A DNA stretch of 64,000 nt. It comes from Novosphingobium capsulatum NBRC 12533. GTDB lineage: Bacteria > Pseudomonadota > Alphaproteobacteria > Sphingomonadales > Sphingomonadaceae. The translations under genes were made by a program, and so were the position numbers. The stretch covers positions 310,001 to 374,000 of the forward strand of contig NZ_BCYV01000006.1 of assembly GCF_001598375.1 (NCBI RefSeq), given 5' to 3'. Of the stretch, positions 46,127 through 54,705 are shown piece after piece (within the stretch, counting starts at the first letter, position 1; the number at the start of each line of letters is the position of its first letter). The notes below the pieces were generated by a model. The model saw nothing but the letters and a program-made list of their open reading frames with translations. It made no database searches and had not been told where the DNA came from.

Positions 46127-46942
46127 TCAGTGCCCGCCGGCCGCGTCAGCCTCGCCCAGGTTCTTGGCCGAGGAATCCGCTTGGCCCGCCACCCAATAGC
46201 CGGCCGCCTTGATCCACCGCTTGTCGAGGCCGCGCGTTTCCACCAGGTATTCGCGGGCGGCGCGGGCCACGCCGGCTTCGGCCGCAATCCACACGAAGGT
46301 GGCGGGCGGCAGGTCGATCTGCGCCAGCGCCGCGATGATCGGCGCAGGATCGGTGGCGGCCGCAGCGTCGCGATGCAGCCAGTGCGTTTCCAGCGTGGCG
46401 GCGGTGGCAAAAGTCTGTTCGTCGGCGGCGCCGGGCACGGCACCGATCACCGTGGCATGCACCCCGGCGGGCAGTTCCTCCACGCGGCGGCCGATCGCCG
46501 GCAGCGCGGTTTCATCGCCTACTAGCAGCCAATGGGCAATCGGCCCCTCGATCACCTGCGAACCGCGCGGGCCGCCGATGCGGATGGGATCGCCCACCTG
46601 GGCCGCGCGCGCCCAGTCAGACACCGGGCCGCCTTCATGGTCGAAGAAATCGATGGTCAGGGTGCCGGCGGCGGCATCGTGGTGGCGCGGCGTATAATCG
46701 CGCATGATCCGCTCATCCGGCCCGCCTTCGACGAAAACCTTGATGTGATCATCGGGCGCGCCGCTGACAAAGCCGGCCAGTTCGGGCCCTTCGGCCACGA
46801 TGCGGATCATGTTGGGGGTCAGCCGCTCATGCCGGGCGATGCGCAGCGTGCGCAGCGTGGTTTCGTGGCGCATGCGGCGCAGCACCGGCGCGTCGGCAGG
46901 ATCGGAGGGCGGGGTGGTGGTCTGGCTGGCTTGGCTGGTCAT
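46127..46942 (-). CDS. Siderophore-interacting protein (ferric-siderophore reductase, ViuB/SIP type)
   Basis: A 271-aa flavin reductase of the SIP family, which uses NAD(P)H and FAD to release iron from siderophores. The FAD-binding barrel includes IMRDYTPRHHD, DFFDHEGGPVSDWA and IRIGGPRGS. The C-terminal SIP domain includes LLVGDETALPAIGRR, WIAAEAGVAR and AGYWVAG. The start at 46942 avoids 27 unconserved residues. A 12-bp perfect palindrome lies upstream. No siderophore synthesis or uptake genes are adjacent. Confidence 0.92.
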   Translation of the reverse strand: MTSQASQTTTPPSDPADAPVLRRMRHETTLRTLRIARHERLTPNMIRIVAEGPELAGFVSGAPDDHIKVFVEGGPDERIMRDYTPRHHDAAAGTLTIDFFDHEGGPVSDWARAAQVGDPIRIGGPRGSQVIEGPIAHWLLVGDETALPAIGRRVEELPAGVHATVIGAVPGAADEQTFATAATLETHWLHRDAAAATDPAPIIAALAQIDLPPATFVWIAAEAGVARAAREYLVETRGLDKRWIKAAGYWVAGQADSSAKNLGEADAAGGH

Positions 46943-46994
46943 CGGGGTGCCTGTCTGTGCGGAGTGGGGCAGGGAATTGCTGTGAACGAGTTCT

Positions 46995-47006
46995 AAGATA
47001 TATCTT
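46995..47006. promoter_or_regulatory. 12-bp palindrome upstream of the siderophore-interacting protein gene
   Basis: AAGATATATCTT is a perfect palindrome about 55 bp before the SIP start, in an AT-rich patch within a GC-rich window. Such ATAT-centred sites are typical of PadR-type operators, and PadR regulators are often found with SIP genes. No padR gene is present here. Confidence 0.4.
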
Positions 47007-47057
47007 TGATCGCTCTTTGGCAAGCCCTACCCGCATGTCAGGCCGCGACGGTCACCA

Positions 47058-48461
47058 TCACGCCGCGCTCAACGCTGGTTCCTGCGCCTCGCCGGGATCG
47101 AGCGCGGCCATGAACTGGCCCAGCCACCACATCACGTCCTGCTCAAGCACGGTATCCATCAGCGCGCGCCAGCGTTCCTGGCGTTCGGCCAGCGGCATGG
47201 TCAGCGCCTGCCCCAGGGCATCGGCAATCTCTTCGGGGCTATAGGGATTGACCAGCACTGCCTGGCTCATCTGCGCGGCCGCTCCGGCAAAGTTCGACAG
47301 CACCAGCACGCCCGGATCGGCCGGGTCTTGCGCCGCCACGAATTCCTTGGCCACCAGGTTCATCCCGTCGCGCAGGGGCGTAACCAGGCCCACCTTGGCG
47401 GCGCGATAGACGCCGGCGAGCACATCGCGCGGATAGCCCTTGTTGACATAGCGCAGCGGCACCCATTCCACGCTGGAAAACTCGCCATTGATCCGCCCTG
47501 ACAGCGAATCCAGGCTGGCGCGAATTTCCTGGTAGGTCTGCACGCTTTCGCGGCTGGGCGGGGCGATCTGCAGCAGGAAGACCTTTTCGTGCAGGTCTTC
47601 GCGTTGCGAGAGCAGGCGTTCATAGCCGATGAAGCGTTCCTGCAGGCCCTTGGAATAGTCGAGCCGGTCCACGCCCACGATCATCGCGCGGCCGCCGGCA
47701 CTTTCCTCCATGCGCTGGCGCATCGCCTCGGCCACCGGGCCATTGGCGGTGTCGGCAAATTCCTGGGCGTCGATGCCGATCGGGCAGACCACCGCGCGCA
47801 GGGTGCGGCCATTCCAGGTGACGGTGTTGTCTTCGCCGATGGTCGCGTCCATCTGCGCGCGGACGTAATCGATGAAGCTTTCCAGCCAATCCTGGGTGTG
47901 AAAGCCCACCACATCATAGCCGAACAGCGATTCGACCAGCTCCTGGTGATTGGGCAGCGACACCATCAGCCGCATCGGCGGCCAGGGGATGTGCAGGAAA
48001 AAGCCGATGCGGTTGGCCACGCCCCGTTCGCGCAGGCGCTGGCCCAGCGGGATCAGGTGGTAATCGTGCACCCACACCAGATCGTCCTTGGCGATCAGCG
48101 GCAGCAGCGTATCGGCAAAGCGGGTGTTGACGCGTTCATAGCCATCGACGAACCCGCGCTCGAACTCGGCCAGGCTCACGCGATAGTGGAACAGCGGCCA
48201 CAGCGTGCGGTTGGCAAAGCCATCGTAGTATTCGTGGATGTCCTGCGGTTCCAGATCGACCGTGGCGGTGGTGACGCCGGCCGATTTCTGGAAATTGATA
48301 TGGCCGGTAAAGCTTTCGGTCTCCCCGCCCGACCAGCCGAACCAGATGCCGTCGCTTTCGCGCAGCACGGTGGACAATGCGACGGTCAGTCCGCCCTGGT
48401 TGCCCGGCTCATCCTCACTGGGCGGCTGGACACGGTTCGAGACGACGATCAGGCGCTTCAC
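47058..48461 (-). CDS. otsA: Trehalose-6-phosphate synthase
   Basis: A GT20 glycosyltransferase that makes trehalose 6-phosphate from UDP-glucose and glucose 6-phosphate. Motifs are [56 protein letters not shown] and the donor-binding segment [15 protein letters not shown]. With the GTG at 48461 the product has 467 aa and the start overlaps the GH15 stop by 4 bp; an in-frame ATG at 48476 would add five residues. Third gene of the otsB-GH15-otsA unit. Confidence 0.95.
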   Translation of the reverse strand: MKRLIVVSNRVQPPSEDEPGNQGGLTVALSTVLRESDGIWFGWSGGETESFTGHINFQKSAGVTTATVDLEPQDIHEYYDGFANRTLWPLFHYRVSLAEFERGFVDGYERVNTRFADTLLPLIAKDDLVWVHDYHLIPLGQRLRERGVANRIGFFLHIPWPPMRLMVSLPNHQELVESLFGYDVVGFHTQDWLESFIDYVRAQMDATIGEDNTVTWNGRTLRAVVCPIGIDAQEFADTANGPVAEAMRQRMEESAGGRAMIVGVDRLDYSKGLQERFIGYERLLSQREDLHEKVFLLQIAPPSRESVQTYQEIRASLDSLSGRINGEFSSVEWVPLRYVNKGYPRDVLAGVYRAAKVGLVTPLRDGMNLVAKEFVAAQDPADPGVLVLSNFAGAAAQMSQAVLVNPYSPEEIADALGQALTMPLAERQERWRALMDTVLEQDVMWWLGQFMAALDPGEAQEPALSAA

Positions 48462-50302
48462 CTTATGGCACTCCATGGCTTGCTCAGCAGGCCGGCACAG
48501 TTGATCATGCCAACGAGCGAGTAGGTCTGCGGGTAATTGCCCCACAGCTCCCCGGAAACGGGGTCGATATCTTCTGACAGCAGCCCGGCCGCGGTGCGGC
48601 GGGCCAGCATTTCTTCGAACAGTTCGCGCCCTTCCGGCGCCCGCCCGGTGGCATGGAGCGCTTCGATCAGCCAGAACGTGCAGACGTTGAAGGCGGTCGT
48701 CGGCAAGCCGAAATCATCCTCGCTGGCATAGCGCAGCATATGGCTGCCACGGCGCAGGCCTTCTTCCACCGCGCGCAAGGTGCCCTGGAAACGCGGATCG
48801 TCGGGCGGCAGGAAGCGCATGTCGAGCAACTGGATCAGGCTCGCGTCGAGATCGTCACCGCCGAACGTGGCGGAAAAGCGCTGGGTATCCGGGCGCCAGG
48901 CGCGCGTCTCGATCGTGGCGCGGATGGCATCGGCGCGGTTCTGCCAGAAATCGGCGCGTTCGGGCAGGCCCAGTTCGGCCGCGATGTTGGCCAGCCGGTC
49001 GCAGGCGGCCCAGCACATCGCCGCCGAATAGGTGTGTACATCGGCGCGGGTGCGAAACTCCCACAGGCCCGCGTCGGGCTGGTCATGCACCTGGAAGGCG
49101 CGCTCGCCTACCGCTTCCAGCGCTTCGAAATCGGCCATGCCGGCCATGCGATAGAGCCGGCGGTCGATGAACGCCTGGGTGTTGCACAGCACGATCTGGC
49201 CATAGGCATCGTGCTGGATCTGTTCATAGGCCTGGTTGCCCACGCGCACCGGCCCCATGCCGCGATAGCCGGGCAGCCCTTGCGCCTCCCACTCGGTCAG
49301 CTTGTCTTCGCCGCCCAGGCCATAGAGCGGCTGGATATGGCCGCCGCGCGCGCCTTCCACCACATTGCGCAGATATTCGAGATAGCCTTCCAGCACATCG
49401 AGTGCGCCCAGGCGATTGAGCGCCTGGATCGTGTAATAGGCATCGCGAATCCAGCAGAAGCGATAGTCCCAGTTGCGCCCGGAATCGGCGTGTTCGGGAA
49501 TCGAGGTGGTCAGTGCCGCCACGATCGCCCCGGTTTCCTCGAACTGGCACAGCTTGAGCGTGATGGCGCTGCGGATCACCGCATCCTGCCATTCCAGCTG
49601 GGTGGCCAGGCCCCGGGTCCAGTGCCGCCACTCGGCGATGGTGCGCGCCAGCATTTCTTCCAGGCCATGGCCCAGATCGTTGGCAAAGCTTTCGTCCGGC
49701 CCCAGGAAGAAATGCAGCGTGCGCTCCACCCGGAACGATCGCTCGTCGTTCACCCAGCCGATCGGCGCATCGGTGGACAGGCGCAGAGTCAGGTCTTGCA
49801 ACAGATAGCGGATATGGTGCGAACCGCTGGTGCGCGCCGGGACGGTGGCGCCCCATTCGCTGGCCGGCCGCAGCGCCACGCGGATGCGCGGGCTGCCCGC
49901 CAGGCGCCGCACGATGCGGGCAAATGCCACCGGCCGATACATGCGCCCGTGGTTCTTGTAGCGCGGGCAGAAATCGACCACCTCGATGGCGCCGCCCTGG
50001 GCATCGGTGTGGGTGGTGATCAGCACCGGAGTATTGCGGATATAGTGCTGCCGCGTCGCGACCACGTCATCCAGGGTGATCGACCAGAAGCCCTTGGCCG
50101 CCGGATCGCCCGGCGCCTTGTCATCAAGCAGCGCGCAAAACGTCGGGTCGCCATCGAGCCGCGGCACGCAGCCCCAGACCAGGTTGCCGCTGCGATCGAT
50201 CATCCCGGCCACCTGGCAATTGCCGATCGGCCAAAGATCGACGCTGGCGGCGTGGCTGTTGTCTTCGGTCATTTCCGTCTCTTGCATGCGTGCCTGGGTC
50301 AT
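48458..50302 (-). CDS. Glycoside hydrolase family 15 protein (glucoamylase or trehalase type)
   Basis: A 614-aa GH15 enzyme. The N-terminal beta-sandwich begins IGNCQVAGMIDRSGNLVWGC, and the (alpha/alpha)6 barrel contains RNWDYRFCWIRDAYYTIQAL, GIRGMGPVRVGNQAYEQ-type substrate segments, and EFRTRADVHTYSAAMCWAAC. The pattern is that of bacterial GH15 proteins linked to trehalose genes, some of which are trehalases. No signal peptide is seen, so the protein is cytoplasmic. Its ATG overlaps the otsB stop and its stop overlaps otsA. Whether it degrades trehalose or a maltodextrin is open. Confidence 0.9.
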   Translation of the reverse strand: MTQARMQETEMTEDNSHAASVDLWPIGNCQVAGMIDRSGNLVWGCVPRLDGDPTFCALLDDKAPGDPAAKGFWSITLDDVVATRQHYIRNTPVLITTHTDAQGGAIEVVDFCPRYKNHGRMYRPVAFARIVRRLAGSPRIRVALRPASEWGATVPARTSGSHHIRYLLQDLTLRLSTDAPIGWVNDERSFRVERTLHFFLGPDESFANDLGHGLEEMLARTIAEWRHWTRGLATQLEWQDAVIRSAITLKLCQFEETGAIVAALTTSIPEHADSGRNWDYRFCWIRDAYYTIQALNRLGALDVLEGYLEYLRNVVEGARGGHIQPLYGLGGEDKLTEWEAQGLPGYRGMGPVRVGNQAYEQIQHDAYGQIVLCNTQAFIDRRLYRMAGMADFEALEAVGERAFQVHDQPDAGLWEFRTRADVHTYSAAMCWAACDRLANIAAELGLPERADFWQNRADAIRATIETRAWRPDTQRFSATFGGDDLDASLIQLLDMRFLPPDDPRFQGTLRAVEEGLRRGSHMLRYASEDDFGLPTTAFNVCTFWLIEALHATGRAPEGRELFEEMLARRTAAGLLSEDIDPVSGELWGNYPQTYSLVGMINCAGLLSKPWSAIR

Positions 50303-51072
50303 TCCGGCACCTCCGCCGTGCCATCGGCAAAGGCGCGCAGGAACGCGCGCACCGCATGCGGCGAAGGCAATGCCAAGGTTGCGGCCGTGCTGCTGCCGTT
50401 GAGCGCCCGTTCGCCCACCAGCACGCCATGGCCGCCCAGCGCGCGGGCAGCGGCAAACCCGGCCTCGTCGGTCAGGTCATCGCCAAAGAACACCGGCCGC
50501 GTGCCGATCATGCCCTTGCGCGCCATCAGGCGGCGTACCGCCTGCCCCTTGTCGCCGCCGGGCATGCGCAGTTCCACCAGGTCCTTGCCGTGCTGGATCT
50601 TGAGGGCGTGGCTATCAGCCAGTTGCACCGCCATGGTTTCGGCCTGTTGGCGCGCTTGCGGCGCCAGGCGCCAGTGAAACGCCACGCCGTATGACTTTTC
50701 CTCGACCAGGCAGCCCGGCCAGGTTTGCGCCAGGCCATGAAACGCGCTGGCCACGTCATTCAACACGGCCAGGCGTTCGGGCCGCGCCCATACTTCGTTC
50801 CAGCGGTATTCGAGGCCATGACTGCCGGTCACGGGCAGCGCCTGGGCAATCGGGCCGAGAATGCGGTCGATCTGTTCGAGCGAACGCCCGCTGACCATGG
50901 CCAACCGCCCATCCAGACGCTCGGCCAGATCGCGCAGCAGCGCCCGCGTCGGGCCATCGGCGCGCACGGCTTCAGGGTCGTCGGCCAGCTCCAGCAGGGT
51001 GCCGTCGATATCGAGAAACACGGTCGCGCCTTCGAGCAAGCCGGGGCGCGGCGCAGGCAGTGTGGCGGGCAT
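50299..51072 (-). CDS. otsB: Trehalose-6-phosphate phosphatase
   Basis: A 257-aa HAD-superfamily phosphatase that makes trehalose from trehalose 6-phosphate. The HAD motif I is FLDIDGTLLEL, motif II is MVSGRS, and motif IV is FFGDDLTDEAGF; the cap segment GSHGLEYRW is typical of OtsB. The start MPATLPAP at 51072 is preferred; the frame continues 21 codons upstream. It is the first gene of the otsB-GH15-otsA operon. A GGGAACC element lies upstream, but I could not complete an EcfG promoter with it. Confidence 0.93.
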   Translation of the reverse strand: MPATLPAPRPGLLEGATVFLDIDGTLLELADDPEAVRADGPTRALLRDLAERLDGRLAMVSGRSLEQIDRILGPIAQALPVTGSHGLEYRWNEVWARPERLAVLNDVASAFHGLAQTWPGCLVEEKSYGVAFHWRLAPQARQQAETMAVQLADSHALKIQHGKDLVELRMPGGDKGQAVRRLMARKGMIGTRPVFFGDDLTDEAGFAAARALGGHGVLVGERALNGSSTAATLALPSPHAVRAFLRAFADGTAEVPE

Positions 51073-51195
51073 GGTGGCGGTAAAAGGAATGGGGGCGCTC
51101 CTTGGCTGTGGCTGTCGGCTGACGCGCCTTATCAATCGCCAAAACCCCCTTTGGTTCCCGTTTGTCGCCTGACGTGATCGGCAAGTAATTGTTTT

Positions 51196-51624
51196 TTAAC
51201 GATCGAATGCTGCCAGAATAGGGCAGGGTCCGGCCTCGCCAGCATGGCATGCCTGCGCCAGGTGTTGCAGCGCGGCGCGCGCTTCTTCCAGCGCGGCGAT
51301 CCTGGCGTCGAGCGTGGCGATCTGCTGCGCCGCCAATGCGCGCACGCGGGCACGATCGCTCGTGGCATCCAGCGCGAGCAGTTCGCTGATCTGCTCCAGC
51401 GTAAACCCGGCGGCCTGGGCAGCGCGGATGAAGCGCAAGCGGCGCACGTGGCTTTCGTCATAACGGCGGATAGCGCCGCCGGCACCATCCCCGCGCTCGG
51501 GCGTTTCGAGTATCCCGCGCCGCTGGTAATAGCGCACGGTTTCCACGCCCACTTCTGCCGCGCTGGCCAGGCTGGCGATCGTCAGGCGGCCGGGCGGTGA
51601 AGAAGCAGCATTTTGCGCAGGCAT
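51196..51624 (-). CDS. MerR-family transcriptional regulator (MerR-like, one Hg ligand missing)
   Basis: A 142-aa MerR-family protein. The winged helix reads LTIASLASAAEVGVETVRYY and is followed by IRRYDESHVRRLRFIRAAQ and a dimerisation helix. The C-terminus CHAGEAGPCPIL aligns with the mercury-binding loop of MerR with two Cys. The third ligand, Cys82 of MerR, is replaced by Arg in LLALDATSDRARV, and the loop between the two Cys is one residue shorter. Mercury sensing is therefore doubtful. The gene is divergent from a glutaredoxin-MauE fusion, and a MerR-type promoter lies between them. An in-frame ATG at 51642 is possible but would put coding sequence into the operator. Confidence 0.85.
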   Translation of the reverse strand: MPAQNAASSPPGRLTIASLASAAEVGVETVRYYQRRGILETPERGDGAGGAIRRYDESHVRRLRFIRAAQAAGFTLEQISELLALDATSDRARVRALAAQQIATLDARIAALEEARAALQHLAQACHAGEAGPCPILAAFDR

Positions 51625-51627
51625 CCC

Positions 51628-51659
51628 TTGACTCCGTACCATGGTGCGGACCCTATATG
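51628..51659 (+). promoter_or_regulatory. MerR-type promoter with long spacer and operator dyad
   Basis: TTGACT at 51628-51633 and TATATG at 51654-51659 are separated by 20 bp, longer than the usual 17 and typical of promoters activated by DNA twisting by MerR proteins. The spacer holds CCGTACC-AT-GGTGCGG, an imperfect dyad resembling the mer operator CCGTAC...GTACGG. Transcription would run to the glutaredoxin-MauE gene. Confidence 0.82.
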
Positions 51660-51711
51660 GGGTGCAGCTGCGCTGTTTCCAGCCGGTGTCCGTTGTAAAA
51701 AGGCCGCTGCT

Positions 51712-52452
51712 ATGACCACTCCCGCCCCCCGCGCCGTCCTCTATCGCATGGTGATGGACAAGCATATTTGCCCATTCGGCCTCAAGGCCAGGCACTTGCT
51801 GCGCCAGCGCGGCTTTGCGGTGGAAGACCACTGGCTGCGCACGCGCGCGGAAACCGATGCGTTCAAGGCGGCGCACGATGTGCGCACCACACCGCAGGTG
51901 TTTATCGATGGCGAGCGGATCGGCGGCTATGATGATCTGCGCCGGCATTTCGGCCTTGCGGTGCCCGATCCCAAGGCCACCAGCTATACGCCCGTCGCGG
52001 TGCTCTTTGCCCTTGCCGCGCTGATGGCGCTGGCCGCCAGCCAGGCCGCGTTTGGCACGCCGTTGACCCTGCGCGCGGGGGAATGGTTCGTGGGCATGAG
52101 CATGGCCGTGCTGGCCCTGCTAAAGCTGCAGGATCTCGATCGCTTCGCCACGATGTTCCTGGGCTATGACCTGCTCGCCCAGCGCTGGGTGCCCTATGCC
52201 AGCATCTATCCCTTTGCCGAGGCGCTGGCCGGCGTGCTGATGATCGCCGGGGTGTGGACCTGGCTGTCGGTGCCAGTGGCGCTGTTCATCGGCACGATCG
52301 GCGCGGTCTCGGTCTTCAAGGCCGTCTATGTCGACCGCCGCGAGCTGAAATGCGCCTGCGTCGGCGGATCGAGCAACGTGCCGTTGGGCTTCGTCTCGCT
52401 GACCGAAAACCTCGCCATGGTGGCCATGGCGCTGTGGATGTTGCTGCACTGA
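51712..52452 (+). CDS. Glutaredoxin-MauE fusion membrane protein
   Basis: A 246-aa fusion. Residues 1-85 form a glutaredoxin-like domain with HICPFGLKARHLL. The redox motif is CPFG, with a single Cys, and TTPQVFIDGERIGGYDDL gives the cis-Pro and glutathione-binding part. Residues 95-246 form a four-helix MauE/DoxX-like domain (MFLGYDLLAQRWVPYASIY, KCACVGGSSNVPLGF, LTENLAMVAMAL), with a Cys-x-Cys that could exchange disulfides. MauE proteins act in periplasmic disulfide handling. Control by the divergent MerR-type regulator suggests a thiol or metal stress role. That role is inference. Confidence 0.85.
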   Translation: MTTPAPRAVLYRMVMDKHICPFGLKARHLLRQRGFAVEDHWLRTRAETDAFKAAHDVRTTPQVFIDGERIGGYDDLRRHFGLAVPDPKATSYTPVAVLFALAALMALAASQAAFGTPLTLRAGEWFVGMSMAVLALLKLQDLDRFATMFLGYDLLAQRWVPYASIYPFAEALAGVLMIAGVWTWLSVPVALFIGTIGAVSVFKAVYVDRRELKCACVGGSSNVPLGFVSLTENLAMVAMALWMLLH

Positions 52453-52457
52453 CGCCA

Positions 52458-52497
52458 CGAAAAAGGGTGCCGGAACCTATGGTTCGCGGCACCCTTT
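52458..52497 (-). terminator. Terminator of guaA
   Basis: AAAGGGTGCCG pairs with CGGCACCCTTT (11 bp), with an inner GAACC/GGTTC stem and one bulged base. On the minus strand the stem runs into TTTTT, which ends guaA. On the plus strand, after the glutaredoxin-MauE gene, the U tract is weak. Confidence 0.8.
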
Positions 52498-52510
52498 GGT
52501 GTGGATCAGA

Positions 52511-54082
52511 TCATTCCCACTCGATCGTGCCGGGCGGCTTTGACGTATAGTCATAGACCACGCGGTTGATGCCCTTGACCTCGTTGACGATGCGCGTCGC
52601 CACGCGGCTGAGGAAGCCGGCGTCGAAGGGATAGATATCGGCGGTCATGCCATCGGTCGAGGTAACCGCGCGCAGGGCGCACACCGAATCGTAGGTGCGA
52701 TGGTCGCCCATCACGCCCACGGTGCGCACCGGCAGCAACACGGCAAAGGCCTGCCAGATCGCGTCATAGAGCCCGGCGTTGCGGATCTCTTCGAGATAGA
52801 TCGCGTCGGCCTTGCGCAGGATGTCGCAGCGCTCGCGCGTCACTTCGCCGGGGATGCGGATGGCCAGGCCCGGCCCGGGGAACGGGTGGCGGCCCACGAA
52901 GATATCGGGCAGGCCCAGTTCGCGGCCCAGTGCGCGCACTTCGTCCTTGAACAGTTCGCGCAAGGGCTCGACCAGCTTCATGTTCATGCGTTCGGGCAGG
53001 CCACCCACGTTGTGGTGGCTCTTGATCGTCACCGAAGGCCCGCCGGTGAACGAAACGCTTTCGATCACATCCGGATAGAGCGTGCCCTGCGCGAGGAAAT
53101 CGGCGCCACCCACCTTGCGCGCCTCGGCCTCGAACACGTCGATGAAGGTCTTGCCGATGAACTTGCGCTTGGCCTCGGGGTCGGTCACCCCTTCCAGGCC
53201 CTTGAGGAACAGCGTCGACACATCCACGTGGACCAGCGGGATGTGGTAGTGGTTGCGGAACAGCGAGACGACCTGCTCCGCCTCGCCCAGACGCATCAGG
53301 CCATGGTCGACGAACACGCAGGTCAGCTGGTCACCGATCGCCTCGTGGATCAGCACGGCGGCAACGGCCGAATCGACCCCGCCGGAAAGGCCGCAGATCA
53401 CGCGGGCATCGCCCACCTGTGCGCGGATTTCGGCGATCTTGGTCTTGCGGAATTCGGCCATGGTCCAATCGCCGGTGCAACCGCAGACGTGGCGCACGAA
53501 ATTGGCGATCAGCTTGCCGCCATCGGGGGTGTGGACCACCTCGGGGTGGAACTGGGTGCCGTAATACTTCTTTTCGTCGTTGGCGATGACGGCAAACGGG
53601 GCGCCATCGGACACTGCCACGATGCGGAAGCCCGGCGCAAACTGCGTCACCTTGTCGCCGTGGCTCATCCACACCTGGTGGCGTTCGCCCACGGTCCACA
53701 GCCCATCGAACAGCACGCAAGGCTCGGTCACGGTCAGGAACGCCCGGCCGAATTCGCCCGAATCGCCGGGCTGCACTTCGCCACCCAACTGATGGCTCAT
53801 CACCTGCTGGCCATAGCAGATGCCCAGGATCGGCAAGCCACTGTCGAACAGCACCTGCGGCGCGCGCGGGCTGCCATCGGCGGGCACGCTGGCGGGCGAG
53901 CCCGAGAGGATGATGCCCTTGGGCTTCATGCGGTGGAATGCCGCCTCGGCCTGGGTGAACGGGGCGATTTCGGAATAGACGCCGGCCTCGCGCACGCGGC
54001 GTGCGATCAGCTGCGTCACCTGGCTGCCAAAATCGACGATGAGGATCGATTCGGGGGCCGATTCTTCGGGCTGGATAGTCAT
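52511..54082 (-). CDS. guaA: GMP synthase (glutamine-hydrolysing)
   Basis: A 523-aa enzyme that aminates XMP to GMP. The class I glutamine amidotransferase domain occupies about residues 10-205 with the nucleophile Cys in [16 protein letters not shown] and the His/Glu pair in [10 protein letters not shown]. The ATP-pyrophosphatase domain has the P loop [14 protein letters not shown], followed by the dimerisation domain ending GTIEWE. The ATG at 54082 gives the normal family N-terminus; the frame is open 26 codons upstream. Confidence 0.98.
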   Translation of the reverse strand: MTIQPEESAPESILIVDFGSQVTQLIARRVREAGVYSEIAPFTQAEAAFHRMKPKGIILSGSPASVPADGSPRAPQVLFDSGLPILGICYGQQVMSHQLGGEVQPGDSGEFGRAFLTVTEPCVLFDGLWTVGERHQVWMSHGDKVTQFAPGFRIVAVSDGAPFAVIANDEKKYYGTQFHPEVVHTPDGGKLIANFVRHVCGCTGDWTMAEFRKTKIAEIRAQVGDARVICGLSGGVDSAVAAVLIHEAIGDQLTCVFVDHGLMRLGEAEQVVSLFRNHYHIPLVHVDVSTLFLKGLEGVTDPEAKRKFIGKTFIDVFEAEARKVGGADFLAQGTLYPDVIESVSFTGGPSVTIKSHHNVGGLPERMNMKLVEPLRELFKDEVRALGRELGLPDIFVGRHPFPGPGLAIRIPGEVTRERCDILRKADAIYLEEIRNAGLYDAIWQAFAVLLPVRTVGVMGDHRTYDSVCALRAVTSTDGMTADIYPFDAGFLSRVATRIVNEVKGINRVVYDYTSKPPGTIEWE

Positions 54083-54408
54083 GGCTGGCCGATAAGGAAG
54101 GCGGGCCAGACTGTCCAGCACTTGGCCAGCCGCAGGCGTAAATTCTGCGCCGCGCCCCACAGTGTGGCGTCATGGCCGCGTAATGTGGCAAAACTGTTGC
54201 GCATATGCCACGATAACTACGGTTGCACGATGTGGATTGCGTTTTTCGCAACTGCTGGCGCCAGGATCGCACTTGTAACAAAACCGCCTCGTCTTATGTG
54301 GGCGTCAGTTCGCGGCTCCGAGCCTTACCCTGCCGGCGCGACGGACTGAGAGGATCCTGCAAGGTTTAACAATAAACTTTGCAATTCGCAGGAAATCAGG
54401 AGCACACC
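54083..54408. other. Intergenic region between guaA and the 27-codon gene
   Basis: This 326-bp divergent gap holds no open frame I can support. It should contain the promoters for guaA (minus) and the small gene (plus). TTGCG-TTTTT-CGCAA at 54237-54251 and TTGT-A-ACAA near 54275 are short dyads. The stem-loop at 54358-54383 is the main structured element. Confidence 0.5.
54358..54383 (+). promoter_or_regulatory. 5'-leader stem-loop of the 27-codon gene
   Basis: TGCAAGGTTTA pairs with TAAACTTTGCA around an ACAA loop, giving an 11-bp stem with one G-U pair in RNA. It ends 25 bp before the ATG and 14 bp before the AGGAG ribosome site. Alternative pairing of CCTGC (54356-54360) with GCAGG (54388-54392) is also possible. 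It could be a leader hairpin or a protein-binding dyad. Confidence 0.55.
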
Positions 54409-54492
54409 ATGCGCAAGATCGCAACCGTTGTGCTGCCGCTCATCCTCGCCGCTGGTCTCAGCGGCGCGATGTTCACTGCCACGCTTGTCTAA
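54409..54492 (+). CDS. 27-codon hydrophobic peptide gene
   Basis: The frame encodes MRKIATVVLPLILAAGLSGA followed by MFTATLV and stop. AGGAG lies six bases before the ATG. The peptide is one basic N-terminus plus one hydrophobic helix, looking like an uncleaved or orphan signal peptide with no mature protein behind it. No continuation is found in any frame, and the DNA after the stop is structured and non-coding. It may be a real small membrane protein, a leader peptide, or the remains of a longer exported protein. The start spacing and the flanking stem-loop and terminator favour a real small gene. Confidence 0.5.
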   Translation: MRKIATVVLPLILAAGLSGAMFTATLV

Positions 54493-54611
54493 GCGCTGGC
54501 GGCAGCACTGATATATGTCTGGTCGGTCCTCTCAAGCGACCATGGCATATCTTTGAGATAGTAAGTAAAGCCCCGCAGCGCGATGTCACCGCATCGCGGC
54601 GGGTCTTAAAG

Positions 54612-54637
54612 CGGCGGTCCGGTGGGGCCGCCGTTTT
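54612..54637 (+). terminator. Rho-independent terminator before gluQ
   Basis: A 9-bp stem CGGCGGTCC with GGGGCCGCCG-type partner (one G-U pair) closes a GGTG loop and is followed by TTTT. It would end transcripts of the 27-codon gene about 120 bp after its stop. Confidence 0.7.
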
Positions 54638-54705
54638 GCGTTTCGGACAATTGTGTCTTATGGGATACACTTGTTCCTCTGGGGAAACCTTCTACCCATC
54701 CGGCG

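Noticed and set aside
51100-51180. GGGAACC on the minus strand upstream of otsB as an EcfG general-stress promoter
   Set aside because: Trehalose genes are often under EcfG, but I could not place a CGTT -10 element at the required spacing.
54545-54557. TATCT-TTG-AGATA inverted repeat as part of a PadR-type site like that at 46995
   Set aside because: The arms are only 5 bp and the context is a 3' untranslated region; chance is likely.
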